A stretch of 64,000 nt of DNA from Nannobrachium achirus (Eukaryota; Chordata; Actinopteri; Myctophiformes; Myctophidae). Made by a program: the position numbers and the translations under genes. Positions 50,961 through 62,313 of this stretch are shown in pieces (within the stretch, counting starts at the first letter, position 1; each line of letters begins with the position of its first letter). The stretch spans positions 19,292,940 through 19,356,939 of the forward strand of contig OY997652.1 in assembly GCA_963921795.1 (NCBI GenBank), written 5' to 3'. The notes beneath the pieces are model-generated. The model was not told the origin of the DNA. It did no database searches and worked only from the letters and a program-made list of their open reading frames with translations.

Positions 50961-52045
50961 TTAAAGGGATATTTCACTTTGAAAACATTTTGGGGTAATT
51001 TTATCGTCTACTCAGGCTTTTGTGAGCCCCCCCAGAATGTTTACGTTTCTTGATTCAGTATTTATATATTTTTATATTCATCAGACACGACCCCTTCCTA
51101 TACAAACTCCATTTTAACTACCGGTATGTTAGATTCATCGAGAACACCTGTCCTGGTTTCTGGTGACTTATACTACCCTGCTAATACAATATGTGAGAGA
51201 GCCATGTTTTTTCAATTACTTTATTCAAAAGGGTATCTGATAATGAAATCAAAGAAAAGGACGTGCACACTGTCAAAAAACTTGAAAAAGGAATGTAGCT
51301 TTAAAGCTTTGCAAGTTCTTTCAAATCAAATCAAACTTTATTTATAAAGCACATTTAAAACAGCCGAAATTGACCAAAGTGCTGTACAGTCAGAGCAGTG
51401 AGAGCAGGAGCAAACAATAAAAACAAGCATGTATACATTATAACAGAAGGCAACAAGAGCACAACACATGTGCAGTATAAACAAACATTAAAAAAGGACC
51501 TCAGGTGAGATTAAAAGCTAAAGAAAAGAGGTGAGTTTTAACCTGAGATTTAAAAACACTTATGGATGGAGCAGTCCTAATTGAAAGAGGCAGGCCTCTT
51601 TCAATTTATATCAAAAGTATTATCACTTTGGACCCGCACACTTTGACAGTGTGCGGGTCCTTTTATTATCAGAGATACCCTTTTGAATATATGCATTATT
51701 GCCCTATGCACCTATCACCAACCTTTGAGGTGTGCATCAGCCTTGTCCTCCAAAGAATTGTTAAAAATAAAATGAAAAAAGTAATTGAAAAAACACTGCT
51801 CTCACTTATCCCAGAACCAGTCACCAGAACCAAAGACGGGTGTTTTCGATGAATCTATCATGGTTAAAATGGAGTTTGAACTTACAATGGGTTTGTACAG
51901 AAAGGTGCCATGTCTGATAAAATGAAATTCATCAAATAGCTCAATACTGGATCAAGCAACTTATACTGTCTGGATGCTCCCAAAAGCCAAAATAGAATGG
52001 ACGATAAAATGACCAAACATTTTTTGAAAGTTAAACGTCCCTTAA
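50961..52045. mobile_element. piggyBac-like MITE with long inverted arms, disrupted
   Basis: TTAA then AGGGATATTTCACTTTG on the left, and CAAAAAATG-side arms ending ACGTCCC then TTAA on the right. Inner arm pairs include TTCAAAAGGGTATCTGATAAT against TTATCAGAGATACCCTTTTG, and TCTGGTGACT against AGTCACCAGA. A retro-repeat (about 51317-51600) sits between the arms. It ends about 100 bases before the zinc-finger exon. Confidence 0.65.
51317..51600. repeat. retro-repeat fragment inside the piggyBac-like MITE
   Basis: Common fish repeat with CTTTATTTATAAAGCACATT and ACCAAAGTGCTGTACAG. Exact class not determined. Confidence 0.5.
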
Positions 52046-52144
52046 CTGGTTAAATGGTGCATTCAACAGACTCCAGAGAACATTATCACTTGTTATCTCT
52101 AATCATTTTGTGGTTTCTTTATCTCCCCTCATTCTCCATCCCAG

Positions 52145-52935
52145 ATGTCTTTCCTTCCCAATTACCTGTCAAGAAACATGTTTGTGACCAGTGTGGGAAA
52201 ACATTCAGCCAAGGAAGTAGTCTCAAAAGTCACCAGAGGATGCATTCAGGAGAAAAGCCCTACAACTGTGACCAGTGTGGGAGTAAGTTCAGACGAAAAG
52301 ATTATCTCAAACTCCACCAGAGGATGCATACAGGAGAAAAGCCCTACAACTGTGACCATTGTGGGAGTAAGTTCAGACGAAAAGGTCATCTCAAACAGCA
52401 CCAGAGGATGCATACACAAGAACAACCCTACCACTGTGACCAGTGTGGGAGTATGTTCGGACGAAAAGATTATCTCAAACTGCACCAGAGGATGCATACA
52501 CGAGAAAAGCCCTACAACTGTGACCAGTGTGGGAGTAAGTTCAGCCAAAAAGCTTATCTCAAACAGCACCAGAGGATACATACACGAGAAAAGCCCTACA
52601 ACTGTGACCAGTGTGGGAGTAAGTTCAGCCAAAAAGGTCAGCTCAAACGTCACCAGAGAATTCATACAGGAGAGAAGCCCTACCAATGTCAGCAGTGTGC
52701 TAAAAAGTTTCGCCAAAGAATTGATCTCAACCGTCACCAGAGGATTCACACAGGAGAGAAACCCTACTACTGTGGCCAGTGTGAGAAATGGTTCTGCACG
52801 GACGCAGGCCTCAGAGGTCACGAGAGGATTCATTCCGAAAACTATCACTTTTGTGACCTGTGTGACAAAAGGTTCAAACGCCACAATCACCTAAAGAGAC
52901 ACATCAAATGTATTCACTTGAACAAAGCGTCCTAA
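52145..52935 (+). CDS. C2H2 zinc-finger protein, last exon with nine fingers
   Basis: This is a nuclear DNA-binding protein of the Kruppel-type C2H2 family. An acceptor (TCCATCCCAG) precedes DVFPSQLPVKKHVCDQC in phase 1. Nine tandem fingers follow, eight with C-X2-C-X12-H-X3-H and the ninth, CDLCDKRF..., with a four-residue H-H gap. Linkers are TGEKPY-like; some are altered to TQEQPYH or TREKPY, and the linker before the last finger is degenerate (SENYHF). Fingers 2-6 share CDQCGSKF or a near variant and differ mainly at contact positions, which suggests expansion by duplication. There is no KRAB, SCAN or BTB domain in this exon. The frame is open further upstream to 52054, but I prefer the splice acceptor. 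The stop is at 52933-52935. Target and function are unknown. Confidence 0.88.
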
Positions 52936-54252
52936 GGTGAACCACCAGAGCCTTCACACTGGAGGGGAAGCTCTTGTACTGTGAACTGTGTGCGACCAGT
53001 TTTCAATGGAGAAATATGTTACTGTCTCCATGTGCACTGAGCTAGCTGACCCGGTTGGCTGATATATGAGCGTTATTATTTGAAGTTTTTGACAATCAGT
53101 GTCAACAATATTATTCAGGCAATGTCCATTTGAATCACTTTCAGCCTGTAATCCCTCATTGAGGCATTTCGTTATGGCAAAATGTTCAAAACTTTTGAAA
53201 ATTATAGCTATTATATATACAGTATATATATATATATATATATGTTCATTTATTATTTTGCTCATAATTTCTCAAATGGAAGTTGTTAAATCAAAATATT
53301 TCATTCTTTTTTTTGTCAAAATATGGGTTACTAGATCACCCAGAATCAAAGCTCCTTTTAGCTTTGATTTTCTTTTCTTAATTATCTATGACCACTCAAT
53401 TAAAATGTGTTATTGTTATTAAATCTCTGTTATGTCTTTGTATAATTTATCTGTTTACAAAGCCTATAAAACCCAAATTGAAATGTAATTTCCAGTGTTC
53501 AATGCCAAAAAACAAATTCAAATCGTTAAAGGATGACTTCAACCACTTTACACCTATCTTCATACAATTGGTCCTCACCAATGCTCATGATATATTATAC
53601 TATTATACCACTGTCTCACAGTTCCTGGCCTGGGGAGGGGACGGAGGGGTCATGGGGCAAGAGGGTGAAGGGGCCGGCCGGGTCGGGCATGGGTTCCGCC
53701 TGTGGTGTAAGCAGAGTGGGAGGGGGTTAGGCAGCCGGGGAAGGGGGAGAGGTCGCCTACAGGTGCATTAGTGTCTGGGGAAGGAGGACCTCCCCTTAAG
53801 GAAGCATGGTTCAAAGTGGCAGAACGGTGTGACTAAATACTGTCTTCCATTAGTGTTTTTTTATTATTATTTTTAATTTGTGAAGATGGTGGCTCCTTGG
53901 AGTGCTACTAGGCAGAGCTGTTTAAGAGAAGGTGATTTTAGATATTTACTGTGATGTTGTTTGGGCATATAGTAGTCAATGCAGGGGCATAGGGTATCTA
54001 AGGCTAAGGAGACATGGAGTTCCATTGCTTCCCTTCAAGGTTTGTCCCTGAATGCCTCGTACTATCTTAGAGTTCATAATAAATCATTTAGCCTAAAAGG
54101 TGGGTAAATGGCGTTTACTCCACTACACTCCTGCTTGGGCCTTTAAAACAAAGTAAATAATTACAGTACAGAGTTATATTTCAACCAAACTAGTAGTTAG
54201 ACATCTGGACAAAGACGTCTGGACAAACATCCGATCCAACCACACTGTAGCA
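52936..54252. other. spacer between the zinc-finger gene and slc2a11
   Basis: This should hold the 3' UTR of the zinc-finger gene and the 5' end of slc2a11. A (TA)n tract lies near 53218-53243. I see no convincing coding exon. A G-rich open frame near 53600-53770 is repeat-like and not recognised. Confidence 0.45.
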
Positions 54253-54276
54253 ATGTCACAGCCTCTGGCACTTCTG
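54253..54276 (+). CDS. slc2a11: slc2a11 exon 1 (start codon)
   Basis: This is a 24-bp first coding exon, MSQPLALL, followed by a GTAAGAC donor in phase 0, which fits the phase 0 acceptor at 55373. The joined N-terminus MSQPLALLLQCPVVIAAIF leads directly into TM1, as expected for a GLUT. The exon is short, so this is the least certain part of the gene. I saw no better start in the 1.5 kb upstream of exon 2. Confidence 0.65.
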
Positions 54277-54977
54277 GTAAGACTTAATTTAAATGATTAA
54301 TTAATGAAGGTACTGTTATTCTTATTTATTGATTAATGACTGATCAGAGTGTCTATGATCATCTCCTAGAATTTGAAACGTGTATTTTCTAGGTCTGTGA
54401 AATGTAAGAAACATGCCCACAAGCATTTAGAAATGGAAATGAATTGACATATTTTAAATAGAAAAGAAATAAGTATATTTTTTTTGGCGTTGCTAAATCT
54501 ATGTACCTTCAGCCAGGGGAATAATCCAAGCAAGAGCTGTAACTAGCTAAAGCAATACCGGGGACATTAAAAACAACAATTTCACTTTGAACACTGATCA
54601 GTGATCACCATAAAAAAACAATAATGATAATAACAGTTTAGGTCAAAATTGCATGGTTTAACATTTCATACGATTATTTCTGTGTTGCTTTAAAATCCCA
54701 ACAATGTCCTACTTGCCCTAGTTTAAAATTATCTGAGCTAATAAGTAAGAAGAACCTACGGTATTTGTTTGAGAAAATGTGATTCATAATATTTATTTTT
54801 GGCCACTTATGGTCCGGGGTGTCGCACCAAATTCTGGCCCTGGGTATACAAGGATTCACTGCGGGCCCCCCAAGGACCTCATGAATGTTCTTTATAGGGG
54901 GTGGGGGTTTAACCCATTTAGACTGGGAACACATTATGCATTTTGCTTTAACTATTGAAAAAAATCACACTTGTGTG

Positions 54978-55272
<295 letters not shown>

Positions 55273-55274
<2 letters not shown>

Positions 55275-55344
55275 AATAGCAGATATACACGCTCACAGCA
55301 CGGCACCGAGTGCCGCGCTGTGAGATTGTATATCTGCTATTTTT
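55273..55344. repeat. palindromic hairpin next to slc2a11 exon 2
   Basis: CAAATAGCAGATATACACGC and ATTGTATATCTGCTATTTTT. The tip GCACGGCACCGAGTGCCGCGC is palindromic. TATATCTGCTATTTT is repeated at about 55350-55365, just before the exon 2 acceptor. Confidence 0.9.
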
Positions 55345-55372
55345 GCATTTATATCTGCTATTTTGTTCTCAG

Positions 55373-55471
55373 TTACAGTGCCCTGTTGTAATTGCTGCCA
55401 TTTTCATCTCTGGCATCGGAGGCACATTCCAGTATGGTTTTCATATATCTGTCATGACTTCACCTTCTTCT
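55373..55471 (+). CDS. slc2a11: slc2a11 exon 2: TM1
   Basis: This exon encodes residues 9-41, LQCPVVIAAIFISGIGG, then TFQYGFHISVMTSPSS. The GGTFQYG signature of class II GLUTs sits near residue 23. It is 99 bp, phase 0 at both ends, with a GTAAGT donor. The acceptor (TTTTGTTCTCAG) lies only 28 bp after a copy of the palindromic hairpin, and the polypyrimidine stretch looks like a repeat of that hairpin's right arm. Confidence 0.9.
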
Positions 55472-55809
55472 GTAAGTATAATCAGTCAAAAGTTAAAACA
55501 CCCAAGTAGTTTTATATAACTAGTTATATAACGTTTGTGGCACACATTTATGTAACAGAAGCTATGGTGACTTAACGACCCTATAACTTAAAATTAAAGT
55601 TAAAGGAGCTATAGTCAACTTTTTCTTGAAAAACGGATGCTAAAATAAAAATAATGTTTCGAAAATATTTTATAAAAAGAAATAAGCTTCATATATGTGT
55701 TTCTATTAAAAAATGACCACAAAAAGCGTAAAATAATGATACAATAATCATTTTGGCCATTGTCAGACCGACACTTTGTTTAATCTTGATGGCAAGACTT
55801 TGTTTGTAG

Positions 55810-55970
55810 TTTATAAAGGAGCTGGTGAACACTACATGCATGCAGCGATATGGGCTCACCTTGGAGCAGTGGCATATCTCTATCATTTGGTCCTTCCTCG
55901 TCTCAATCTTCTGCATCGGGGGACTAGTGGGGTCCCTGTGTGCTGGTCCACTGTCAGCAAACTATGGCAG
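55810..55970 (+). CDS. slc2a11: slc2a11 exon 3: exofacial loop and TM2
   Basis: This exon encodes residues 42-94 plus part of Arg95: FIKELVNTTCMQRYG, then the TM2 segment SIIWSFLVSIFCIGGLVGSL and CAGPLSANYG. NTT is a candidate N-glycosylation site in the loop where GLUTs are usually glycosylated. The acceptor is TTTGTAG and the donor GTGAGT, phase 2. Confidence 0.9.
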
Positions 55971-56037
55971 GTGAGTACATTTAGCACACCTTCTTTGAAG
56001 GACTGTGGTACGGTCATCAAATGACTATACTTAAAGG

Positions 56038-56208
56038 CAGTGTTTCTCAAACGTTCACATTTCAAAGTCTCCCTTTAATTCTGACAATGTTCAAATGGGT
56101 TCATTTGGTTCCATTTGTACACTGTCAGAGTTACAAAGTTGTATGGGTCAATTTACACTCCATTAAAGGAACCCACAGAGTCCCTGGAATCCACTTTGAG
56201 AACCACTG
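56038..56208. mobile_element. short hAT-like MITE with the second hairpin type
   Basis: Ends CAGTGTTTCTCAAAC and TTTGAGAACCACTG. The flanks CTTAAAGG/CTTTAAGG match at 7 of 8 bases. The inside has TCATTTGGTTCCATTTGTAC, one arm of the second hairpin family, here imperfect. Confidence 0.8.
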
Positions 56209-56308
56209 CTTTAAGGGACACTTGGTTTAGTTATTATTCTCTATACATTTTGAAGATTATGTGCCTCTCATCGCCAGTTTGTCCTTTACACACCTTTGCA
56301 CCTGCCAG

Positions 56309-56433
56309 AAAGCGATGCTTGTTGCTGAACAATCTCGTGTCCATTGGCGGAGCTGTTTTGATGCTGCTGAGCAAAGCAGCCACGTCCTTTGAGATGATCA
56401 TGGCTGGCCGCTTCCTCTGTGGCATCAATGCAG
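56309..56433 (+). CDS. slc2a11: slc2a11 exon 4: GRKR motif and TM3
   Basis: This exon completes Arg95 and encodes residues 96-136, KRCLLLNNLVSIGGAVLML to MAGRFLCGINA, plus one base of Gly137. It gives the GRKR loop between TM2 and TM3 and the conserved GR before TM4. The acceptor is CTGCCAG and the donor GTTAGA. Between exons 3 and 4 lies a small hAT-like element (56038-56208). Confidence 0.9.
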
Positions 56434-57127
56434 GTTAGACCCCAAGGGGAAACCCATTACTCCTTACGTTTTCCTTTTTATGTCCTCATGGATGGCTGCT
56501 CCATCACTGCTAGGCCACCTCCTTTACAGACAATCAATTTCCATTTAAACATGTGGCTATTATATTGCTTAGTCCCCGCAGGTCATTAGTCAACCCGTTA
56601 TTGATTATGGATCCCATAATGTATGACTTTGGTTCTCAAAGTGTGGTCCGGGGACTCCTTGTGGGAGTTCCAGGGGGCCTCCAGCTAAATGATAATTAGG
56701 AACTAGGCACTAGAACTGCACACTGTTGAGGTGCCAACTTGCTTCTTGTGCACAAGTAGGCCATGTAACTTGTGCGCCAGCAGAGCACGCCATAAGCTTG
56801 CTCTCACCACTGGCATTACCAGGAATGATGGTCCCTCTTTGGCTGTTAGTTATAACGTTGCCAGTAATGCTGGTCCCTGATTGGGCTACGGGCTTAAACA
56901 CACACGGCTACCTACCTATACCTACATACTGTACGCAGCCGGACGCAGTACTTACTCTGCTGGCGCAAGTAATGACCAAATGGACCCTTATGGGTATGTT
57001 GCTCAGAGATTGTACACATTTGTACACTCTCTTAGTTAAATTAACATTGATAACACAATACAAATTGTGGTCTCAGAGATATAAATGCCATTAAATGGGA
57101 TTATTAGGCTACGGACCGTAGCCTAAT

Positions 57128-57294
57128 GCATGTCTAACTGGGGGTCCTCGCGGCCTTATCCCTTTGCATGGTTTCTTCCCCCATCGGTGTATTATGAATG
57201 TGTGTGTGACTGTGAATGGGTGAATGTAATGCACAATCTCTGTAAAGCGCCTTGGATAAAGGCGCTAATATAAATGCACCATTTACCATTTACC
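57128..57294 (+). repeat. SINE 3' portion
   Basis: Tail CTCTGTAAAGCGCCTTGGAT, AAAGGCGCTAATATAAATGC, ACCATTTACC; same family as 49350-49532. Lies in slc2a11 intron 4. Confidence 0.7.
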
Positions 57295-57346
57295 AAAAAG
57301 TATAAGAACTAGAACTACTGACACTCCCCTGTGGTCTCTCCCCTAG

Positions 57347-57476
57347 GAGTGAGTCTGGCCGTTCACAGCCTGTACCTGGTGGAGTGCGCCCCCAAGAGGC
57401 TGCGTGGCATGGTGGGTGTCAGCATCGCTACCTTTGTCTCCACAGGGAAGTTCTGTGGACAGCTGCTAGGGATCAG
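57347..57476 (+). CDS. slc2a11: slc2a11 exon 5: TM4-TM5
   Basis: This exon encodes residues 137-179 and part of 180, VSLAVHSLYLVECAPKRLRG then MVGVSIATFVSTGKFCGQLL. The E-PKRLRG element between TM4 and TM5 is the conserved GLUT E-X-APKRLRG-like motif. The acceptor is CCCCTAG and the donor GTGAGG, phase 2. Confidence 0.92.
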
Positions 57477-58023
57477 GTGAGGCACCCGGCGTCATAGACA
57501 CCGCTGAGTCTTTTAATGAGTCCAGTGGCATCGGGTTCAAGTGTCAGCTGACACGTGGCCCCAGGATATGTGATGGATTCAGTCCCATTTGAAATATGAT
57601 CTTTTTTTTTCCTTCTTTTTTTTCCTTCTTCTTTATAACAGATAGCTGATGTTGTCTCCCACAAATAGTTCATCATCATCATACCACAAAGCCTAAATGA
57701 TTTGGTAGAGCATTGTTAAAAGTAAATGGGGAAAGTCAATAAAATAATCTTCTTAAATTCTGAACCTAGATTAGAGTGCAAAATTCCTGAACTTGATTGA
57801 TTGATTGAATAATTTATTAGAAGTTTGCATAGGAAAGGCACAGCACAGGACAGTTAAGTAGGCACAGTTCAGATGCAATAGGATTTAAACCCAAGAAATC
57901 ACATATGGCTTGTTTACATTGGGGTCCTTTTGTATTCAATTCATAGAGAGATTAAATGACAAATATACACAGAACTAAGAAGAAGAAGAAAAAAAACACC
58001 TACATAGTATATAAGAAGTGTGT

Positions 58024-58026
<3 letters not shown>

Positions 58027-58096
<70 letters not shown>
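58027..58096. repeat. (TG)n microsatellite
   Basis: TG run in slc2a11 intron 5, about 110 bases before exon 6. Confidence 0.97.
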
Positions 58097-58101
<5 letters not shown>

Positions 58102-58204
58102 GCGCGCGTTTGTGCGCGCTTACAGTATAGGTAGCCACTGAGACATCACACCTGTTCTATGATGATAAAGATGACACTAAGTGATGGTGATGGTGTTGTT
58201 GCAG

Positions 58205-58353
58205 TGAGCTGTTGGGGACAGAGGACCGGTGGCCGTGGCTGCTGGGTTTCAGTGGGTTCACCGCTGTGCTCCAGCTCCTCACCCTGCCTCTCCTACCAGA
58301 GTCCCCCAAATACCTGCTGCTGGGCAGGGGAGACCGCCAGGGCTGTGAGAAAG
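58205..58353 (+). CDS. slc2a11: slc2a11 exon 6: TM6 and PESPKY
   Basis: This exon completes Ser180 and encodes residues 181-229. It carries TM6 ([20 protein letters not shown]) and [13 protein letters not shown], the sugar-porter signature at the start of the large cytoplasmic loop. The acceptor is TTGTTGCAG and the donor GTTTGA, phase 1. Confidence 0.93.
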
Positions 58354-58921
58354 GTTTGACCTGTTTGTAAAGAGACGTTTTTATTAACCGATAAGACCAG
58401 CGGCCGATTCTTCAAATGTCTTCTAAATCCTAAGGGTTTTCTCTAAAAATGTATGTTTCCATATCAGTGGTGCTCAAAAGATTTGATGTCAAGGACCCCT
58501 AGGATTATATGTATTTGACCGCAGACCCCCATCTCAAAATATGTTGTTCCAGGGACCCTTAGAAGCAAAGCTTTTGTGTAAAGGTAGGGTAAGTGCTTTC
58601 ATTTAATTCAAATAATAGCAAAATGGGTCTATGTTCTGATAGTACTAGTTAGAGTGTTTGGTCCACAGGCATACATTTGAAAACTTGTGAAATGGGACAT
58701 TCTGGTACTTTAACTACAATTCGATACCAATACCTTTGTACTTTTACTCAAGTACATTGTGAATTCCGGACCTTTTACTTGTAACAGAGTACTTCTACAA
58801 AGCAGTATTGATACTATTGATACTTTTACTTCAGTAAAAGGAATGTGAGTACTTTTTTCCACCACTGCAGAAATGCACCATTAATGCACCACTATTTTTG
58901 CCCCCCCCCCCCCCCCCCCAG

Positions 58922-59109
58922 CTATTAGGAGGCTATGGGGCAACAAGGACTACAGTGTGGAGGTGGAGGAGATGTTTGAGGAGCATGTGGCATTGCAGGG
59001 GGTTCGCAACCACACAGTGATGGAGCTGCTCTGTAACCCATCCATACGCTGGCAGCTGCTTACCATCCTGGTCACCTTCACCACACTTCAGCTCTGTGGC
59101 ATCAACGCT
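58922..59109 (+). CDS. slc2a11: slc2a11 exon 7: central loop and TM7
   Basis: This exon encodes residues 230-292, AIRRLWGNKDYSVEVEEMF through the cytoplasmic loop to TM7 (WQLLTILVTFTTLQLCGINA). The LQLCGIN stretch replaces the QQLSGIN of class I GLUTs. The acceptor lies directly behind a run of about 20 C, and the end of a hAT-like repeat lies about 50 bp further upstream. The donor is GTGAGT, phase 0. Confidence 0.93.
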
Positions 59110-59155
59110 GTGAGTCAGTGCTTCCCCTAAAAGATAACCCGATGAAGGTCTAACA

Positions 59156-59564
59156 CAGTGGTTCTCAACCTTTTCAGGCCGCAACCCCCAAAATAATCAT
59201 ATTTTAACTGGGGACCCCCCGGCCCTACAAGGACTAAGAGTTACATTTTGTATAACACGGTTCTATTGTGAAAATAGCAGACCTAGATGCTCACAACGCC
59301 CCGGTGTTATGAGCATGTAGATCGGCTATTTCACAATTTCTGCCTTTAATATTTAACAATTTGGCCAATGTCTATTTTGTCATTTTAGAGGTATTAAAAA
59401 GTCCTTACATTGTCACTTTAGAAATGTGTATATACCCTCTATACACTTAAACTTTATGTTGGTCTGTTTACTGTTGAGTGAGAAAACAGTGTTGCACTTT
59501 AAGTTAATCATCTGGGGACCCCCCAAAATAATTTGGTGGCCCCCCCACAGGTTGAGAACCGTTG
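59156..59564. mobile_element. hAT MITE, CAGTGGTTCTCAACC family, intact
   Basis: Ends CAGTGGTTCTCAACC and GGTTGAGAACCGTTG with a perfect 8-bp target duplication GTCTAACA. The hairpin 59265-59337 lies off-centre inside. Lies in slc2a11 intron 7. Confidence 0.94.
59265..59337. repeat. palindromic hairpin
   Basis: ATTGTGAAAATAGCAGACCT and GATCGGCTATTTCACAAT. Both arms have ATGCTCA where others have AAGCTCA; the tip is CAACGCCCCGGTGTTA. Confidence 0.9.
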
Positions 59565-60637
59565 GTCTAACAGACCGAAACCTTGTTATTCCCAAGAGTG
59601 TGTTTTTTCTTTCTTTTAGTGGTTCTCAAATCAATGTTTTCTTTTAAATTTTTATCCCACGATTTTTCTAACCCATTCTTTTCACCCAGTGTCAATTGTC
59701 AAATGTAATCCTGGGCGCTACACTCCCTCTGCAAACCTGGGGAGAGCAACAGACTGCACTCATGCTTTCTTATATGCATGAGAAGTCCAAGCCGCTTCTT
59801 TTCACCTGACGGGGGAGGTCCTACCTGGAAAACAGTAGGACGTAGCGCGTGGAAGGAACACGTTAGTCCAACCAGTTCCTTTCCCCTCTATCAGGCGCCC
59901 CGGCAGGCCAGGGGGAGGCAGTATAGAGACCAGGATTACTGTAAATGTGTGAAGATACCTACCCTAGGGACAACCCTAACCCAAATGGTGAAACTGATTT
60001 CAACACTATGTTAACACATTTTCCCTGAAACCCCTTCAAGGACCACAGGGGGGGTCCCAGACCCCACTTTGAGAACCACTGCTGAAAGTGGCACACCACA
60101 AGCCAGGCCTGGGTGGGATTCATGAAATAGTAACTCTGCTATTAATTTGCATGCACTTTTGATTCAATTAATTGAGAGCCATAATGCCTTAATCCTAATG
60201 GAATGGAATGTATGGGGATAATGGAGTAATGTATGCTTTGTAATGTATGTTTAATGCTTAATCATACTTATTAAATTAAGAACTATGAATCTTATCGATA
60301 GACATTAAAGCCCCTTGACCAAAAGAGCTGTTCACAAAACAATTCATTATTCACTACCATTTTTTTAGGCTAAAGATGGTATGATAAATAATCATAATAA
60401 AGTAAAGTCTTCAAGTGAAATGGAACAGTATATGAGGGGAGTGGTGGTTGCAGTTGCATCAGTGTACAGTAATTAAAGAACATTTTATGTGATGCGACCT
60501 GATGTTGTGTAATTGTGACCATCGGTCGCATTTACTATGAAACCCTGCAGCTCATGTGCGTCAGTCAGTCACTCTGGTATAATATAATGTAATGTGTAAC
60601 TATGTCATATAACTTGTCTACTGAATGTCCTCTTCAG

Positions 60638-60748
60638 GTGTACTTTTATTCATTTGAGGTGTTCCGTGCTGCTGGAATCCAAACTCACCAGCTGCGTTAT
60701 GCCGCTTTAGGAATGGGGCTATGTGAGCTCTCTACCTCTATAGCCTGT
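60638..60748 (+). CDS. slc2a11: slc2a11 exon 8: TM7 end and TM8
   Basis: This exon encodes residues 293-329, VYFYSFEVFRAAGIQTHQ then LRYAALGMGLCELSTSIAC. It is 111 bp, phase 0 at both ends, with a CTCTTCAG acceptor and a GTAAGT donor. Confidence 0.92.
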
Positions 60749-60965
60749 GTAAGTCACATTTCTATGACATTCTCATAACACTTTATCAAGGAATAACTGT
60801 AATATGCCTACATTTGTCGTATTTAATCTACTAAACTAGGCTATATTTAATCTAAGGTGAATTATACTCTCCAAAATAAATGCCTGGTGAACCTATATAC
60901 TAATATATGCTAACAGCACCCCCATGTGGTTCACTGACTTCATTACCCTTCTTTTGGCCTTCCAG

Positions 60966-61067
60966 TTCATAGTTATTGAGACCACTGGGAAAAAGGTGCT
61001 CCTTTTCAGGGGTTACATAGGCATGGCTACCACCCTGGGCCTCCTCACCACCACTCTCTACGTGCAG
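60966..61067 (+). CDS. slc2a11: slc2a11 exon 9: TM8-TM9
   Basis: This exon encodes residues 330-363, FIVIETTGKKVLLFRGYIGM then ATTLGLLTTTLYVQ. ETTGKK corresponds to the E-X-X-GRR/K motif between TM8 and TM9. It is 102 bp, phase 0, with a CTTCCAG acceptor and a GTAAGC donor. Confidence 0.92.
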
Positions 61068-61363
61068 GTAAGCCACCTCCACACCGCATCATCTGCATTG
61101 ACACAGTTACAGCCTGCTAAAGTATCTGACATTGTCATTATGACAGAGAACATTTTGTGTCTTGTCATGTGCTATGAAAACAGTGCACGGGTCATCAATA
61201 TGTCTGTACACGGACAATTTTTGTGTCCATGGCAAAGACTTGGTCTTGTCCGTGGCATTCTATTCTTTACAAGCCATTACAATATTCTTATTTTGATCAT
61301 AAGGCCCAATTACTGAATGTTAAGTCTCTGGGTTTTCTTCAGGATATGTATGACACTTATTTA

Positions 61364-61592
61364 CTAATACACTATGGCACATTAGGGGCCCTATTTTTGT
61401 CCATGCCTTATCCCTTAACTTCTTTGCCTTTTTGAAAAACATTTTTAAATAGTTCAAATTGCTGATCTACAAGCTCACAACGTGTCCATGTAATTTGGCT
61501 ATTTGAAGTATTTTAAAATGTTTTTCAAAATAGTAAAACAAGGCAAAGAAGTGTAGGGATACGGGGTAAGGCATGGACGAAAATACAGCTCC
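61364..61592. mobile_element. palindromic MITE with a hairpin at its centre
   Basis: Outer arms CTATTTTTGTCCATGCCTTA and TAAGGCATGGACGAAAATA, then GCCTTTTTGAAAAACATTTT against AAAATGTTTTTCAAAATAG. At the centre is a hairpin copy at 61452-61508 (GATCTACAAGCTCACAACG). Confidence 0.75.
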
Positions 61593-61643
61593 AGAAGTCC
61601 AACTACTAGTGGTTCTCAAATGTTTTATTTGCAATGACCCCTT

Positions 61644-61719
61644 AACTCTGAGAGTGCATAAATGGAACCAAATGGACCCGTAAGCGGTCCATTTGGTTCC
61701 ATTTTATACACTCTCAGTT
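61644..61719. repeat. second hairpin family, best copy
   Basis: ACTCTGAGAGTGCATAAATG, GAACCAAATGGACC and the mirrored GGTCCATTTGGTTCC, ATTTTATACACTCTCAG. Relatives lie at about 12858-12925, 14101-14195, 47895-47960 and 56085-56165. Follows an AGTGGTTCTCAAATG hAT-like end at 61609. Confidence 0.8.
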
Positions 61720-61869
61720 ACAGACCTGTTATGGTCATTCAGGGATAGCTCTTTCTGTGTTTCTGGTAATATCACAGTCTGCTCATTTTGTGTGTCCGTG
61801 ACAAAAATGTCCACCACAAGCCAGCATGGCGATGAACCCTGAAACAAAACGTGTCAATGTTTGCTTCAG

Positions 61870-61945
61870 GATCAGGTCACCTGGATGCCATACTGCAGCC
61901 TGGCTCTCATCTTCATCTTTATCTTCTTCTTCTCCAGTGGACCTG
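61870..61945 (+). CDS. slc2a11: slc2a11 exon 10: TM10 start
   Basis: This exon encodes residues 364-388 plus one base, DQVTWMPYCSLALIFIFIFF then FSSGP. It joins exon 11 as GPAGVT, the TM10 motif of GLUT11. The acceptor is TGCTTCAG and the donor GTATGT. Confidence 0.92.
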
Positions 61946-62313
61946 GTATGTGTGTGACCTACAGATCACTACATGATCTGAAACGTTTTCAACTAAAATA
62001 ACCGTTAGAGGCTATCTTATTGTAGTTTATTTTTAAGCCCTACATACGTTGTATGAGGAATAGTGAAATTTGCTGCTCTACAAGCATAGAGTGCGATCAT
62101 ACATGTTGTAAAGATCACCTTTTTTGCGATTATTAGGGGAATTTTGGAACATTCTGGAATTTTTGTATAGCTTTTGATTATTTTATTTGTGTGTGTGTGT
62201 GTGTGGGGGGGGGGAGTTTTTTTTTTTTTTAGATTATTTTTGTTTTATTTTACTCTTTGAACACATTTTAAAATCTTTACCTATCGATATGCCCTTTCCT
62301 CTTGTCTCTTAAG

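Noticed and set aside
52145-52894. Open frames overlapping the zinc-finger exon in another plus frame and on the minus strand
   Set aside because: They are shadows of the repeated finger codons; only the finger frame gives C2H2 motifs and a proper acceptor.
55310-55519. Translation start of slc2a11 within the hairpin before exon 2
   Set aside because: The open frame there starts at GTG inside the palindrome; the ATG exon at 54253-54276 gives a better, phase-matched N-terminus.
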